The position numbers and the translations under genes are program-made. Positions 32,630 through 41,203 of a stretch of DNA of 64,000 bases are shown here, in pieces. Location of the stretch: assembly GCA_964634465.1 (NCBI GenBank), contig CAZWLY010000001.1, positions 372,001 to 436,000 on the forward strand. The letters are read 5' to 3'. This DNA comes from CAZWLY01 sp964634465. Lineage in GTDB: Bacteria; Desulfobacterota; Desulfarculia; G963662305. Under the pieces are notes generated by a model. The model was not told where the DNA came from and searched no databases. It worked only from the letters and a program-made list of their open reading frames with translations. Positions within the stretch are counted from its first letter, which is position 1; every line of letters starts with the position of its first letter.

Positions 32630-33205
32630 TCAGACTTGATTGAATGCTTGGGCTACCTTTCTTTCCATATCTTTCAAGGCGCTCACGTCGCCGGCCTGGC
32701 GAGTGAGAGCGTGGACCGAGTAATCGCCGTCGATGGTGACGAAGACGGTGATCGTCCCCGGGGTCAAGGTTATGGAGTTGGCCAGGGTCACCAGGGCCAA
32801 GTCGCCGCTCAGATCGCTTTTGAACTTGACGATGTGAGGGTCGATGAGTCGGTGCATGCGCGGGTGGAGTACGATTTTGAGGACGTCGAGGTTGGCTTTG
32901 AGGATCTGGTACAGGAGCCAGGGGATATAGGCCAGGAACCTGAGCCACGAACCGAAGATATCCCGGCGGGGCGGGGGGTCGAACAGCAGCCCGGACGAAA
33001 ACCAGGCCACTCCGGCCGCGGAGATGACGCCCATGCCCAGGTGGAAGGCGTCGAAGCGGCCCGACAGAAGCATCCACAGCGCCATCATGACGATGAAGGT
33101 CAAAATCAGGGCGGCCGGATGACGCCCCCGGCTTTTGCCGGCCGGACGCGATACCGGCTCCGGCGTTTCGACCTGGGGGTTTGGTCTCGGCCCTCTGAGA
33201 CCCAA
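32630..33205 (-). CDS. mrpE: Mrp antiporter subunit E (MnhE)
   Basis: A 191-residue membrane protein and first gene of the antiporter operon. Two TM helices (LILTFIVMMALWMLLSG and MGVISAAGVAWFSSGLLF) precede the conserved MnhE core YIPWLLYQILKANLDVLKIV, LVTLANSITLTPGTITVFV and DYSVHAL. The N-terminal 35 residues are a Pro/Arg-rich extension unusual for the family. TTG at 33205 has GGGAGGT just upstream; if a shorter start applies, the extension would vanish. Confidence 0.88.
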   Translation of the reverse strand: MGLRGPRPNPQVETPEPVSRPAGKSRGRHPAALILTFIVMMALWMLLSGRFDAFHLGMGVISAAGVAWFSSGLLFDPPPRRDIFGSWLRFLAYIPWLLYQILKANLDVLKIVLHPRMHRLIDPHIVKFKSDLSGDLALVTLANSITLTPGTITVFVTIDGDYSVHALTRQAGDVSALKDMERKVAQAFNQV

Positions 33206-33395
33206 CTTGACCTCCCTGGGCGGTCTCGGCCGCCTGATGACGGCGGGTGCGGCTTCTGGTTCGAGAGTGAATCGATCTGCGGGGCCCGGGAATTCCTACC
33301 GAATACGACCCATGTTCCGGGCGCCCAAACTATTCTGCCCCATCGGCGGCTCGCCGGCAAGGGGTAATTTTCACCGGCCGGCCGTTATGATCGTC

Positions 33396-34004
33396 TCATG
33401 CGATCAGATCCACGATCATCTGCTCGGCTTTCTCCAGGCTGACCAGGCCGGTGTTGATGGTCAGATGGTAGTGGAGGGGGTTGTCGTGATCTTCGAATCC
33501 GAAGCAACGCAGAAACGAGTTGCGCTGCCTGTCGGCGGCGGCCACGACCTTGTGGGCCTTGGAGCGATCGGTCCCGTATTTCCGGCAGATGAAGTCGGTT
33601 CGGCAACGATCGTCGCCCACCAGGAGGACGTGCCAGGCGTCGAGGGCTTCCTTCAGGATGTACTGGCCGCCGCGGCCGATGATGACCACGTCGCCCTCCT
33701 CGCACAGTTCCATGATGATCTCGCGGACGACGTTGACGTAGCGCTGCTGGCTGAGGTAGCCCTGTTCGCCGGCCAGGATGCGCTCGATGAAGTTGCCGGA
33801 GACGACCTTGTCCAGCAGACGGGTGAGCATCGAACCGGCCTCCTGCTCGAAGGCGTGGACGCCGCCGGGGGTGACTTTCGCCTTGGCCGCCACCTGGCGG
33901 ATCATGTCCTCGTTGACGTAGCGATAGCCCAACCGACGAGCCACGCGCTCGCCCAGGGTTCTGCCCCCGGCCCCGAACTGTCTGGAGATGGTGATCACGG
34001 CCAT
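33396..34004 (-). CDS. cytidylate kinase-like family protein
   Basis: A 202-residue P-loop protein of the cytidylate kinase-like family (not the true Cmk). AVITISRQFGAGGRTLGERVARRLGY carries a modified P-loop, VNEDMI follows, then GDVVIIGRGGQYIL and the basic CRKYGTDRSKA lid-like helix. AGGGGTG six bases before ATG 34004 sets the start. Function is unknown in this family; it is divergent from the UbiA gene and lies 190 bases upstream of the Mrp operon on the same strand. Confidence 0.85.
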   Translation of the reverse strand: MAVITISRQFGAGGRTLGERVARRLGYRYVNEDMIRQVAAKAKVTPGGVHAFEQEAGSMLTRLLDKVVSGNFIERILAGEQGYLSQQRYVNVVREIIMELCEEGDVVIIGRGGQYILKEALDAWHVLLVGDDRCRTDFICRKYGTDRSKAHKVVAAADRQRNSFLRCFGFEDHDNPLHYHLTINTGLVSLEKAEQMIVDLIA

Positions 34005-34333
34005 GACGAACACCCCTTGTCGTCTGCTGCGCCCCGCCGCCCGCCGCGGGCCCGGCGCTTTTGTCAAAGAGTTCGGAGAGAAGAATCGATTTTATTGTAT
34101 CAGACGCCGGTTTCGAGGCGGGAAGATATTTTTCGGCCGGCCGCTTTCTCGGGCGACGGCGAATTTCGAGCCCGATGAGCGGACCTTGACAACTTTCGGG
34201 CCAGCCGACATAATCGGCCCCAGCCGCTCGGCGGAGGCCGATGCCAAACGAGTCGATAAGCAAACGATCATCAATAAGCGGGATATCGAAGCCCTGGCCG
34301 GCACGCGCGGTCGGGCGAGGGAGGCGATCGGCG
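34005..34333. other. divergent control region
   Basis: About 330 bases between two divergent starts. It holds the plus-strand promoter described at 34186-34214. A plus-strand frame here starting at 34241 would only extend the UbiA protein with non-membrane sequence, so I do not accept it. Nothing else is visible. Confidence 0.5.
34186..34214 (+). promoter_or_regulatory. sigma70-type promoter of the UbiA gene
   Basis: TTGACA (34186-34191), exactly 17 bases, CATAAT (34209-34214), a near-consensus promoter reading into the prenyltransferase gene 120 bases downstream. Confidence 0.65.
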
Positions 34334-35221
34334 GTGAGGTTTTACCGGAACATAATCCTGGCCATGCGGCCCTGGTCGTTTACCATGTCCGTCTTTTCGG
34401 TCAGCCTGGCCGCCGTCGTCGCCGCCGATGACGGCCCGTTTTCCTGGCCGCTTTATCTCATCACTCTCATCGGCATGGTCGCCCTCCACGCCGCCGGGAA
34501 CTTGACCAACGACTACTTCGATGTCAAAAGCGGCTTGGACACGGCCGCCACGGCCACCTACATCTACCGGCCCCATCCCCTGGCCGAAGGCGCGATCTCG
34601 CCCGGCCTGGTGATGCTGCAGATCGTCGTCCTCTACGCCCTGGCCGCCGGCATAGGGCTCTACCTGGCCTCGGTGAGCGGCTGGCCGGTCCTGGTCATCG
34701 GTCTGCTGGGCGTCTTGGGCGGTTTCGGCTACACCGCTCCGCCGTTGAAGTACAAGCACCACGCCTTGGGCGAGGCCTGCGTGTTCCTGATGTGGGGGCC
34801 CTTGGCCGTGGAGGGGGCCTACTACGTCCAGCGGGGCCGGTTCAGCTTGGAGGCGCTCTTGGTCTCGTTGCCCCTGGGCGTGCTGGTGGCTCTGGTGCTT
34901 CTGGCCAACAACCTGAGAGATCTCGAGACCGACTCCCGATCCGGCGTGCGGACGCTGGCCGGAACGCTCGGCTTTCCGGCCGGCCGGCGGCTGTTCGTCG
35001 GCCTGGTCGCCTTGGCCTACCTGGCGGTGACCCTGATGTCGGTCCTCGGACCGTTGAGCCCCTGGTCGCTGGCGGTACTGATCTCCCTGCCGGTGGCGAT
35101 CAAGCTGCTCCGGGAGGTGATCGTCGAGCCGCCGGCGGACGCCGACGCCCGGACGGCCCAACTGGTGACCGCCTTCGGCGGCCTGTTGATCGCCTCGATG
35201 GCGGTCAGCCATTTCCTCTAG
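34334..35221 (+). CDS. UbiA-family prenyltransferase (MenA-like)
   Basis: A 295-residue integral membrane enzyme that attaches a polyprenyl chain to an aromatic acceptor. It has about eight TM helices, the first Asp-rich motif as NLTNDYFDVKSGLD and the second as NNLRDLETDSRSGVRTLA. YTAPPLKYKHHALGE lies in the central loop. The overall pattern is that of 1,4-dihydroxy-2-naphthoate prenyltransferase (menaquinone synthesis), the most likely role in an anaerobe. GTG 34334 is preferred because GGGAGG lies nine bases upstream; ATG 34364 is the alternative. Confidence 0.87.
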   Translation: MRFYRNIILAMRPWSFTMSVFSVSLAAVVAADDGPFSWPLYLITLIGMVALHAAGNLTNDYFDVKSGLDTAATATYIYRPHPLAEGAISPGLVMLQIVVLYALAAGIGLYLASVSGWPVLVIGLLGVLGGFGYTAPPLKYKHHALGEACVFLMWGPLAVEGAYYVQRGRFSLEALLVSLPLGVLVALVLLANNLRDLETDSRSGVRTLAGTLGFPAGRRLFVGLVALAYLAVTLMSVLGPLSPWSLAVLISLPVAIKLLREVIVEPPADADARTAQLVTAFGGLLIASMAVSHFL

Positions 35222-35257
35222 CGCCGGGTTCCGGAAACGACCTCGCCCTCCGCGAGA

Positions 35258-35341
35258 GGGTCATTCCCCCCGCTTGCGGCGAAAAAGAACGACTCCACAT
35301 CTGTCGCCGATACCCCGTCGCTTGCGGCGGGGTTGTTCATC
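35258..35341 (-). repeat. dispersed hairpin repeat, copy 2
   Basis: Read on the minus strand it begins GATGAACAACCCCGCCGCAA and aligns with 19342-19426 at about 87% identity. Two stem-loops are visible: CCCCGCC-GCAAGC-GACGGGG and TTCGCCGC-AAGC-GGGGGGAA. On its far side the minus strand continues ACCCTC-TCGCG-GAGGG, a third stem, mirroring the hairpin after copy 1. It lies 36 bases after the UbiA stop. Confidence 0.75.
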
Positions 35342-35435
35342 CACCACCGCAGGGCGGTTCTGGGCTCGGGGAAGAGATTCGATCCGGCCGGCCGAACGCG
35401 TTCTTCCGCCCGCCGCTTGGCTTGCCGGGGCGAGC

Positions 35436-35464
35436 TTGACAGAACCGCATTCTTATCATAAAAT
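35436..35464 (+). promoter_or_regulatory. sigma70-type promoter of the nucleotide cyclase gene
   Basis: TTGACA (35436-35441), 17 bases, TAAAAT (35459-35464), in an AT-rich island; transcription would start near 35471, leaving a leader of about 170 bases. The rest of 35342-35643 holds no convincing gene. Confidence 0.65.
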
Positions 35465-35643
35465 TGAATACATATCTCATGATGGGCGGATATCCACGAT
35501 GAGCCCGGCCCTGGCGCGGCGAATGAGCGGCCGGGTGGGCCGGATTTCCGTGTCGCCGACGTTCGACGCGCCGTCTGGTGTTCCGCTGGAGGTCGCCGTA
35601 TCGTCACCGCCCGGTCGGGGCCGCCCCCGCCGAGGGAGGCGTG

Positions 35644-36906
35644 ATGGAGCTTTATCGCATCGGCCGCTACCTGGTCGAGGGCAAGTGTTGCCTGAGCGAG
35701 CAGATCGAGCAGGCCCTCAGGGACCAGGCGGCGCTGAGGGAGGCCGAGCGCTACCGGCCGCTGGGCGAAATCCTGATCGGCCGGGGCGAGTTGAGCGGCC
35801 GCGACCTGGAGCTCGCTCTGGAACGCCAACGCCGCGCCGTTTTGGCCCGGGCCTCGGTTTTCAGGAACCTGCCGCCCGCTTCGCTTCGACGGGTGGCCAA
35901 GGAGGTGGGGCAGGCGACCTACCCGGCCAACGCCCTCGTCTTCTGCCAGGGCGAACCGGGCGACACCTATTACGTCATCGTCTCCGGCCGGGTCCGGGTC
36001 TTCCAGACTTCAGCCGGCGGGCTGGACATCACCTTGGCCGAACTGGGGCCGGGCGAGGGCTTCGGCGAGATGGCCCTCTTCGCCGATCAGGCCCGTTCCG
36101 CCTCGGTGGAGACGCTGGAGCCGACCTCCCTGGCGGTCATCCCCAGAGCCAAACTGTTCAAGTTGTGCCGAAAGAACGCCGAGTTGGCCATGGCTTTCAT
36201 GGGTGCGCTGTGCGATCGTCTGGCCCAGGGAAACGTCAGCCTGGAGGTCGTCTCCGAGGAGGAGGCGGCGGTCCGCAACCTGTTCGGCAAGTATGTCACC
36301 CCGGAGATCCGCGACGAGATCATCTCCGGCCGGGTGCCCTTGGACGGCGAAATCCGGGAGGTGACGGTTCTCTTCGCCGACCTTCGCGACTTCACCCCGC
36401 TGGTCGAGTCCACCCCGCCCAAGGTGATAGTCGGCGTTCTGAACGACTACTTCACCGAGATGGCCAAGGCCGTCCGCGATCACCACGGGTTGGTCCTCCA
36501 GTACATCGGCGATGAGATCGAGGCCGTCTTCGGGGCGCCGATCGGCCTTGACGATCACCCCCAAAAGGCTGTCGAGGCGGCGTTGGAGATGCGGGCTCGA
36601 CTGGAGCGCCTCAATGCCGACCTCCAGGCCCGAGGCCGTCTCCGCCTGGCCCACGGCATCGGCATCCACACCGGCGAAGTGGTGGCGGCCAACATCGGCA
36701 GCCCGGACCGCAAGTCCTACACCCTCATCGGCGACACGGTCAATCTGGCCTCCCGCCTCCAGGGGCTCAGCAAAAAGTTCGGCGCCGACATCATCGTCAG
36801 CCAGGCCACCAGGCGGCGGATCGGCCGGCCGCTGCCCTTTGCCAAGCTGCCCCGGGTCAAGGTCAAGGGCAAGAGCGAGGCGGTGGAAGCCTATGCCCTG
36901 GGGTAA
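35644..36906 (+). CDS. class III nucleotide cyclase with MshEN-like and cNMP-binding domains
   Basis: A 420-residue soluble protein with three parts. Residues about 4-65 hold two MshEN-like halves: IGRYLVEGKCCLSEQIEQAL and, matching the motif well, LGEILIGRGELSGRDLELAL plus ERQ. Residues about 75-190 are a cyclic nucleotide-binding domain (GEPGDTYYVIVSGRVRVF, GEGFGEMALFADQARSASVE). Residues about 225-415 are a class III cyclase: metal Asp in VLFADLRDFT, YIGDEIEAVFGAP, GIGIHTGEVVAANIGS and DTVNLASRLQGL, so it should be active. It makes cAMP (or cGMP) in the cytoplasm. GGGAGGCGTG precedes the ATG at 35644. Monocistronic, convergent with trpD. Confidence 0.9.
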   Translation: MELYRIGRYLVEGKCCLSEQIEQALRDQAALREAERYRPLGEILIGRGELSGRDLELALERQRRAVLARASVFRNLPPASLRRVAKEVGQATYPANALVFCQGEPGDTYYVIVSGRVRVFQTSAGGLDITLAELGPGEGFGEMALFADQARSASVETLEPTSLAVIPRAKLFKLCRKNAELAMAFMGALCDRLAQGNVSLEVVSEEEAAVRNLFGKYVTPEIRDEIISGRVPLDGEIREVTVLFADLRDFTPLVESTPPKVIVGVLNDYFTEMAKAVRDHHGLVLQYIGDEIEAVFGAPIGLDDHPQKAVEAALEMRARLERLNADLQARGRLRLAHGIGIHTGEVVAANIGSPDRKSYTLIGDTVNLASRLQGLSKKFGADIIVSQATRRRIGRPLPFAKLPRVKVKGKSEAVEAYALG

Positions 36907-37008
36907 GTCCCGTCCCCAAGCCGAGGCCGACCTCTTCGGCCCACGCCCGGCCGATTCGCCGGGCGGCGCTCGGCCTGTCCAGCCAGGCTTGGCGTCTGGG
37001 GCCGAAAC

Positions 37009-38088
37009 TCAACCGGCCGCCGCCTTGAACCGTGAGGCCGAGTCCAACCCCATGGCGATCAGCAGGTTCAACTTCTCCAGGGCCCGGCCGGAATCGATCG
37101 CTTCGGCGGCCGCCTCGATCCCGTCCTCAAAGGTTTCGGCCTTGCCGGCGGCGATCAAGACGGCGGCGGTGTTCAGGAGGACCATGTCCCGGCAGGCCCC
37201 CGGCTCGCCCTTGAGCACCGAGAGGGTGATGGCCGCGTTCTTGGCGGCGTCGCCGCCTTCGATCTCGGCCGGTCGGGCCGTTTTCAGACCGACCTCCTCC
37301 GGGGTCAGGGTGAAGGTCGTGATTCGGCCGTTCTCGAGGCGGGTTATCCGCGACGGGCCGGTGATGCTGATCTCGTCGCAACTGTCTTCGCCGTAAACCA
37401 CAAAGGCGCTCCAGCAGCCCAACCGGTCCAAGACCTGGGCCACGATCTCGGTCAACTCGGGGCGATAGACGCCCAGCACCTGGACCTGGGCCCCGGCCGG
37501 ATTGGTCAGCGGGCCCATCAGGTTGAAGATGGTCCTGATGCCGATCTCCCGGCGGGCGACGGTTATGTGGCGCAGGGCGGTCTGGAGGAGGGGGGAGTAG
37601 AGAAAGCCGATCCCCACCCGTTCGATGCAGGCCCCGACCTGGCCGGGGGTGAGGTCCAGGTTGACCCCCAAGGCCTCGACCACGTCGGCGCTGCCGCACC
37701 GGTTGGAAACCGAGCGGGCGCCGTGCTTGGCCACCCGCAAGCCCGCCCCGGCGGCGACGAAGGCGGTGGTGGTCGAGACGTTGAAGGTCCGGGTTCCGCC
37801 GCCGGTGCCGCGGGTATCGACGATGGTCTCCCGATCGACGTTGATCTCGTCTCGATCCAGGGAGACCTTGGCCCGGCGATAGGGGATGGTCTCGCTTCTG
37901 GCTTTGAGCGCCCGGGCGGCGCCGGTTATCTCGGCCACGGTCTCGCCCTTGAGACGCAGGCCGGTCGCCAAGGCCCCGATCTGGGCCGGCGTGGCCGACC
38001 CGTCGGCGATGAAGGCCATCACCCGTTCCATCTCGGATTCGGCCAGGTCTTCGCCCCTGACCACTTTCAAGATCGCTTCCTGAATCAT
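37009..38088 (-). CDS. trpD: anthranilate phosphoribosyltransferase
   Basis: A 359-residue enzyme of tryptophan synthesis that joins anthranilate to PRPP. The helical N-terminal domain (LAESEMERVMAFIADGSATPAQIGALATGLR) precedes the PRPP site, here DTRGTGGGTRTFNVSTTTA rather than GTGGDG, then VAKHGARSVSNRCGSADVVEALG, where the usual KHGNR has become KHGAR. GPLTNPAGA and the metal pair in CDEISITGPS are intact. GGAGGAGAC before ATG 38088 sets the start. It stands alone, without other trp genes, behind a leader peptide and attenuator (38153-38374), which strongly supports a real tryptophan-linked role despite the substitutions. Confidence 0.9.
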   Translation of the reverse strand: MIQEAILKVVRGEDLAESEMERVMAFIADGSATPAQIGALATGLRLKGETVAEITGAARALKARSETIPYRRAKVSLDRDEINVDRETIVDTRGTGGGTRTFNVSTTTAFVAAGAGLRVAKHGARSVSNRCGSADVVEALGVNLDLTPGQVGACIERVGIGFLYSPLLQTALRHITVARREIGIRTIFNLMGPLTNPAGAQVQVLGVYRPELTEIVAQVLDRLGCWSAFVVYGEDSCDEISITGPSRITRLENGRITTFTLTPEEVGLKTARPAEIEGGDAAKNAAITLSVLKGEPGACRDMVLLNTAAVLIAAGKAETFEDGIEAAAEAIDSGRALEKLNLLIAMGLDSASRFKAAAG

Positions 38089-38152
38089 GTCTCCTCCTCG
38101 GCGCTCGCCTGGGGGTCGCTTCCCGTTCGGCGGCATGAAAGGGTTGCAGCCC

Positions 38153-38240
38153 AAACAAAAAGGCCCACCGCCTGTCGGCGGTGGGCCGCTGAGCTTGGTT
38201 TGGGGTCGTTTCAGCCCGTCACGGCTCAGCCTCCACCGCC
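38153..38240 (-). promoter_or_regulatory. trp attenuator: antiterminator and terminator
   Basis: On the minus strand the terminator is GGCCCACCGCC-GACA-GGCGGTGGGCC (38187-38162, perfect 11-bp stem) followed by TTTTTGTTT (38161-38153). The competing antiterminator pairs GGCGGTGG (38240-38233) with CCACCGCC (38184-38177) and GCTGAGC (38230-38224) with GCTCAGC (38194-38188). The upstream arm of the antiterminator begins 11 bases after the tandem Trp codons of the leader peptide, so a ribosome stalled there would leave it free and permit read-through into trpD. This is the classical mechanism; all parts are visible. Confidence 0.88.
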
Positions 38241-38374
38241 GCCAAGGGCCGCCACCAGTTGTTGTCGAAAGTCAGAGCCACGGCCCGCGACCGCAACGGC
38301 TCACCGGCCGCCGCCGGCCGCAAGGCGTTCTCACTGGGGGAGGGAACGCGGTTATGGATCGAGAGAAAATCCAT
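38219..38374 (-). CDS. trpL: trp leader peptide
   Basis: A 51-codon leader ending TFDNNWWRPLAAVEAEP, with two adjacent Trp codons (TGG TGG, 38257-38252) at residues 40-41 and a TGA stop inside the attenuator. Starvation for charged tRNA-Trp would stall the ribosome there. The ATG at 38374 has no obvious ribosome-binding site; GTG at residue 32 would give a 20-codon peptide closer in size to known trp leaders. Either start yields the same control segment. Confidence 0.8.
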   Translation of the reverse strand: MDFLSIHNRVPSPSENALRPAAAGEPLRSRAVALTFDNNWWRPLAAVEAEP

Positions 38375-38377
38375 TGC

Positions 38378-38396
38378 TTGTATTTTGTAAATACAA
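38378..38396. promoter_or_regulatory. perfect palindrome over the trp promoter -10
   Basis: TTGTATTTTGTAAATACAA: perfect 8-bp arms with a 3-base centre, overlapping the -10 region. A repressor bound here would block transcription initiation. The korA leader has a related 19-mer (15 of 19 identical). The protein that binds it is unknown; it does not resemble the Escherichia coli TrpR site. Confidence 0.6.
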
Positions 38397-38413
38397 TCGC
38401 TCGAGTCTGTCAA
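38384..38413 (-). promoter_or_regulatory. promoter of trpL-trpD
   Basis: Minus-strand TTGACA (38413-38408) followed after 17-18 bases by TTACAA/TACAAA (38390-38384). Initiation would occur just before or near the leader-peptide start, so the leader mRNA has a very short 5' UTR. Confidence 0.6.
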
Positions 38414-38558
38414 GGGCAAAATCGGGCCTGGGTGGGAGGCGTTTCGTGGGAGCGTGATCGCCGGGGCCGACCGAGCGAGGCCCATCCCGCCCTTTCGCTC
38501 CGCCGGTCCCGGCGGCGGTTCGGCCGGGGTCGAGGTTCCCGGCCTCGCTCCCCGGGGC

Positions 38559-39722
<1,164 letters not shown>

Positions 39723-39732
39723 CCTCCCCCCG

Positions 39733-40266
39733 TCAATCGACGTCGAGGTTGAGCTCCGAGCCGCAGACCCGGCAATACGGCGCCGGCGCCTCCAGCTCGG
39801 TGTCGCAGTAGGGGCAGGCGCAGGGGTCCTCGCCGATGGCCGGCTGGAGGGTTTTGATGAACGGCCCGTGACCGGCGCCGACCTTGACGCCCGCCGTCTC
39901 GGTCTGGCGAGCGCGGTAGTCCTTGATCGCCATGTGAAGCGCGTCCGCGCCCAGGTTGGAGCAGTGGAGCTTTTTTTGGGGCAGGCCGCCCAGGTCCTTG
40001 GCCACGTCCTTGTTGGTGATCCGCATCGCTTCGTCCAGGGTCTTGCCTTTGGCCATCTCGGTGATCATGCTCGAGACGGCGATGGCCGCGCCGCAGCCGA
40101 AGGTCTGGAACTTGATGTCGTCGATTCGCTCGTCCTTGACCTTGATGTAGATGGTCATCATGTCGCCGCACTGGGGATTGCCCACCTCACCCACGCCGTC
40201 GGCGTCCTCGATCTGGCCGACGTTGCGAGGATTCTTGAAGTGGTCCATGGCGATTTCCGAGTACAT
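39733..40266 (-). CDS. NifU/IscU-like Fe-S scaffold with C-terminal zinc ribbon
   Basis: A 177-residue protein. The first 125 residues are an IscU-type scaffold with the three cluster-ligand cysteines in GNPQCGDMM, FGCGAAIAVSS and LHCSNLGADAL. The unusual C-terminal part adds CACPYCDTELEAPAPYCRVCG, a four- to five-cysteine ribbon probably binding zinc or iron. It assembles Fe-S clusters in the cytoplasm. A strong GAGAGGGAGGCGG precedes ATG 40266. It is the first gene of a two-gene operon with the NifS-like protein. Confidence 0.9.
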   Translation of the reverse strand: MYSEIAMDHFKNPRNVGQIEDADGVGEVGNPQCGDMMTIYIKVKDERIDDIKFQTFGCGAAIAVSSMITEMAKGKTLDEAMRITNKDVAKDLGGLPQKKLHCSNLGADALHMAIKDYRARQTETAGVKVGAGHGPFIKTLQPAIGEDPCACPYCDTELEAPAPYCRVCGSELNLDVD

Positions 40267-40480
40267 TTCCGCCTCCCTCTCCTTACAGGCGATACAGGGA
40301 GTGAGCCCCTGAAACCAAACCTACCATGCGGGCGGGCGCCCGGCCACTCGGCCGGGGTGTCGGTATCGGGCAAGCCAAAAGAGGGCCGGCACCGGGACGC
40401 TTCGCGCTCGAAGAGCCAGCCCGCCTGTTCAGGCTTCATCCGACCTGTTTGCGGGATGTCAGGCGAGTAAGCGTGTGGGC
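40267..40480. other. intergenic region
   Basis: 214 bases between the NifU-like start and the CoA-transferase B stop. No gene, tRNA or clear terminator was seen. Confidence 0.4.
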
Positions 40481-41203
40481 CTACATCTTGGCCGCGAAGG
40501 CCGGGTAGGCCTTGGCCAGTCGCTCCTTGACCTTGCCTCGGATCAGCCCCAGCGTCTCGGCGTCGGGGGTCTCGGTGGTCGGGACGCCGTCGGCCTCGGG
40601 CAGCTCGAAGCCGGTCTTGTGTCGGACCTCGTCGGCCGTGGCCCAGGGATGGATCGAGGCCAGGACCAGGCCCTGGTCCGGCACGTAGTCGAAGACGGCG
40701 ACGTCGGTCACCAGTCGGGTCGGGCCGCCGATTCGCTCGACGCCCTCGGCGCTGTCGGGCGAGCCGCCGGGCGCGGTGATGAAATCGACCTTCTCCACCA
40801 GGGAACGGGCGCTTTGGCGGCGCATGAACAGGGCCGAGCGCCGGGCGTAGAGGTAGAGCATGGCCGAGCCGGCCCCGCCGGGCAGGCGGACCTTGGGCCG
40901 CTCGTAATCGCCGATGGCGATCAGGTTGATGTTGGCCCGTCTGTCGATCTGGGCCCCGGAGAGGAAAAAGAGGCCCAGCCGGCCCTGCTGGGCCAAGTCG
41001 AACAGCTCCTCCAGCTCGCACTCGAAGGGCCACTCTGGCGAGTGGAAGATGAGCAGCTTGGCCTTGGGGGCGTGGGTCTCCTTGGCCAGGTAGCAGGCCG
41101 CAGCCGGGATGGGCGACAGAGTGCCCGTAGCCGAGAATTCGTCGTCCCTGACCTCCTGGGCCAAAAGATAGATCATCAGCTCTTCGGGGCTGAGTTGGCT
41201 CAT
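40481..41203 (-). CDS. CoA-transferase subunit B (glutaconate CoA-transferase/IpdB-like)
   Basis: A 240-residue class I CoA-transferase beta subunit. Recognisable parts are QGRLGLFFLSGAQIDRRANINLIAIGDY, LPGGAGSAMLYLYARRSALFMRRQ and the C-terminal IHPWATADEVRHKTGFELP. ATGA at 41203-41200 overlaps the A-subunit stop, so the two are translationally coupled and should form one heteromeric enzyme. The family includes both true transferases and the ring-opening hydrolase IpdAB; the substrate here is unknown. Confidence 0.85.
   Translation of the reverse strand: MSQLSPEELMIYLLAQEVRDDEFSATGTLSPIPAAACYLAKETHAPKAKLLIFHSPEWPFECELEELFDLAQQGRLGLFFLSGAQIDRRANINLIAIGDYERPKVRLPGGAGSAMLYLYARRSALFMRRQSARSLVEKVDFITAPGGSPDSAEGVERIGGPTRLVTDVAVFDYVPDQGLVLASIHPWATADEVRHKTGFELPEADGVPTTETPDAETLGLIRGKVKERLAKAYPAFAAKM

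Noticed and set aside
38160..38187. The hairpin before trpD as a simple terminator of an upstream gene
   Set aside because: No gene precedes it on the minus strand apart from the leader peptide, and the competing antiterminator and Trp codons show it is an attenuator.
40267..40480. tRNA or structured RNA gene in the gap
   Set aside because: No cloverleaf, T-loop consensus or CCA end could be drawn.
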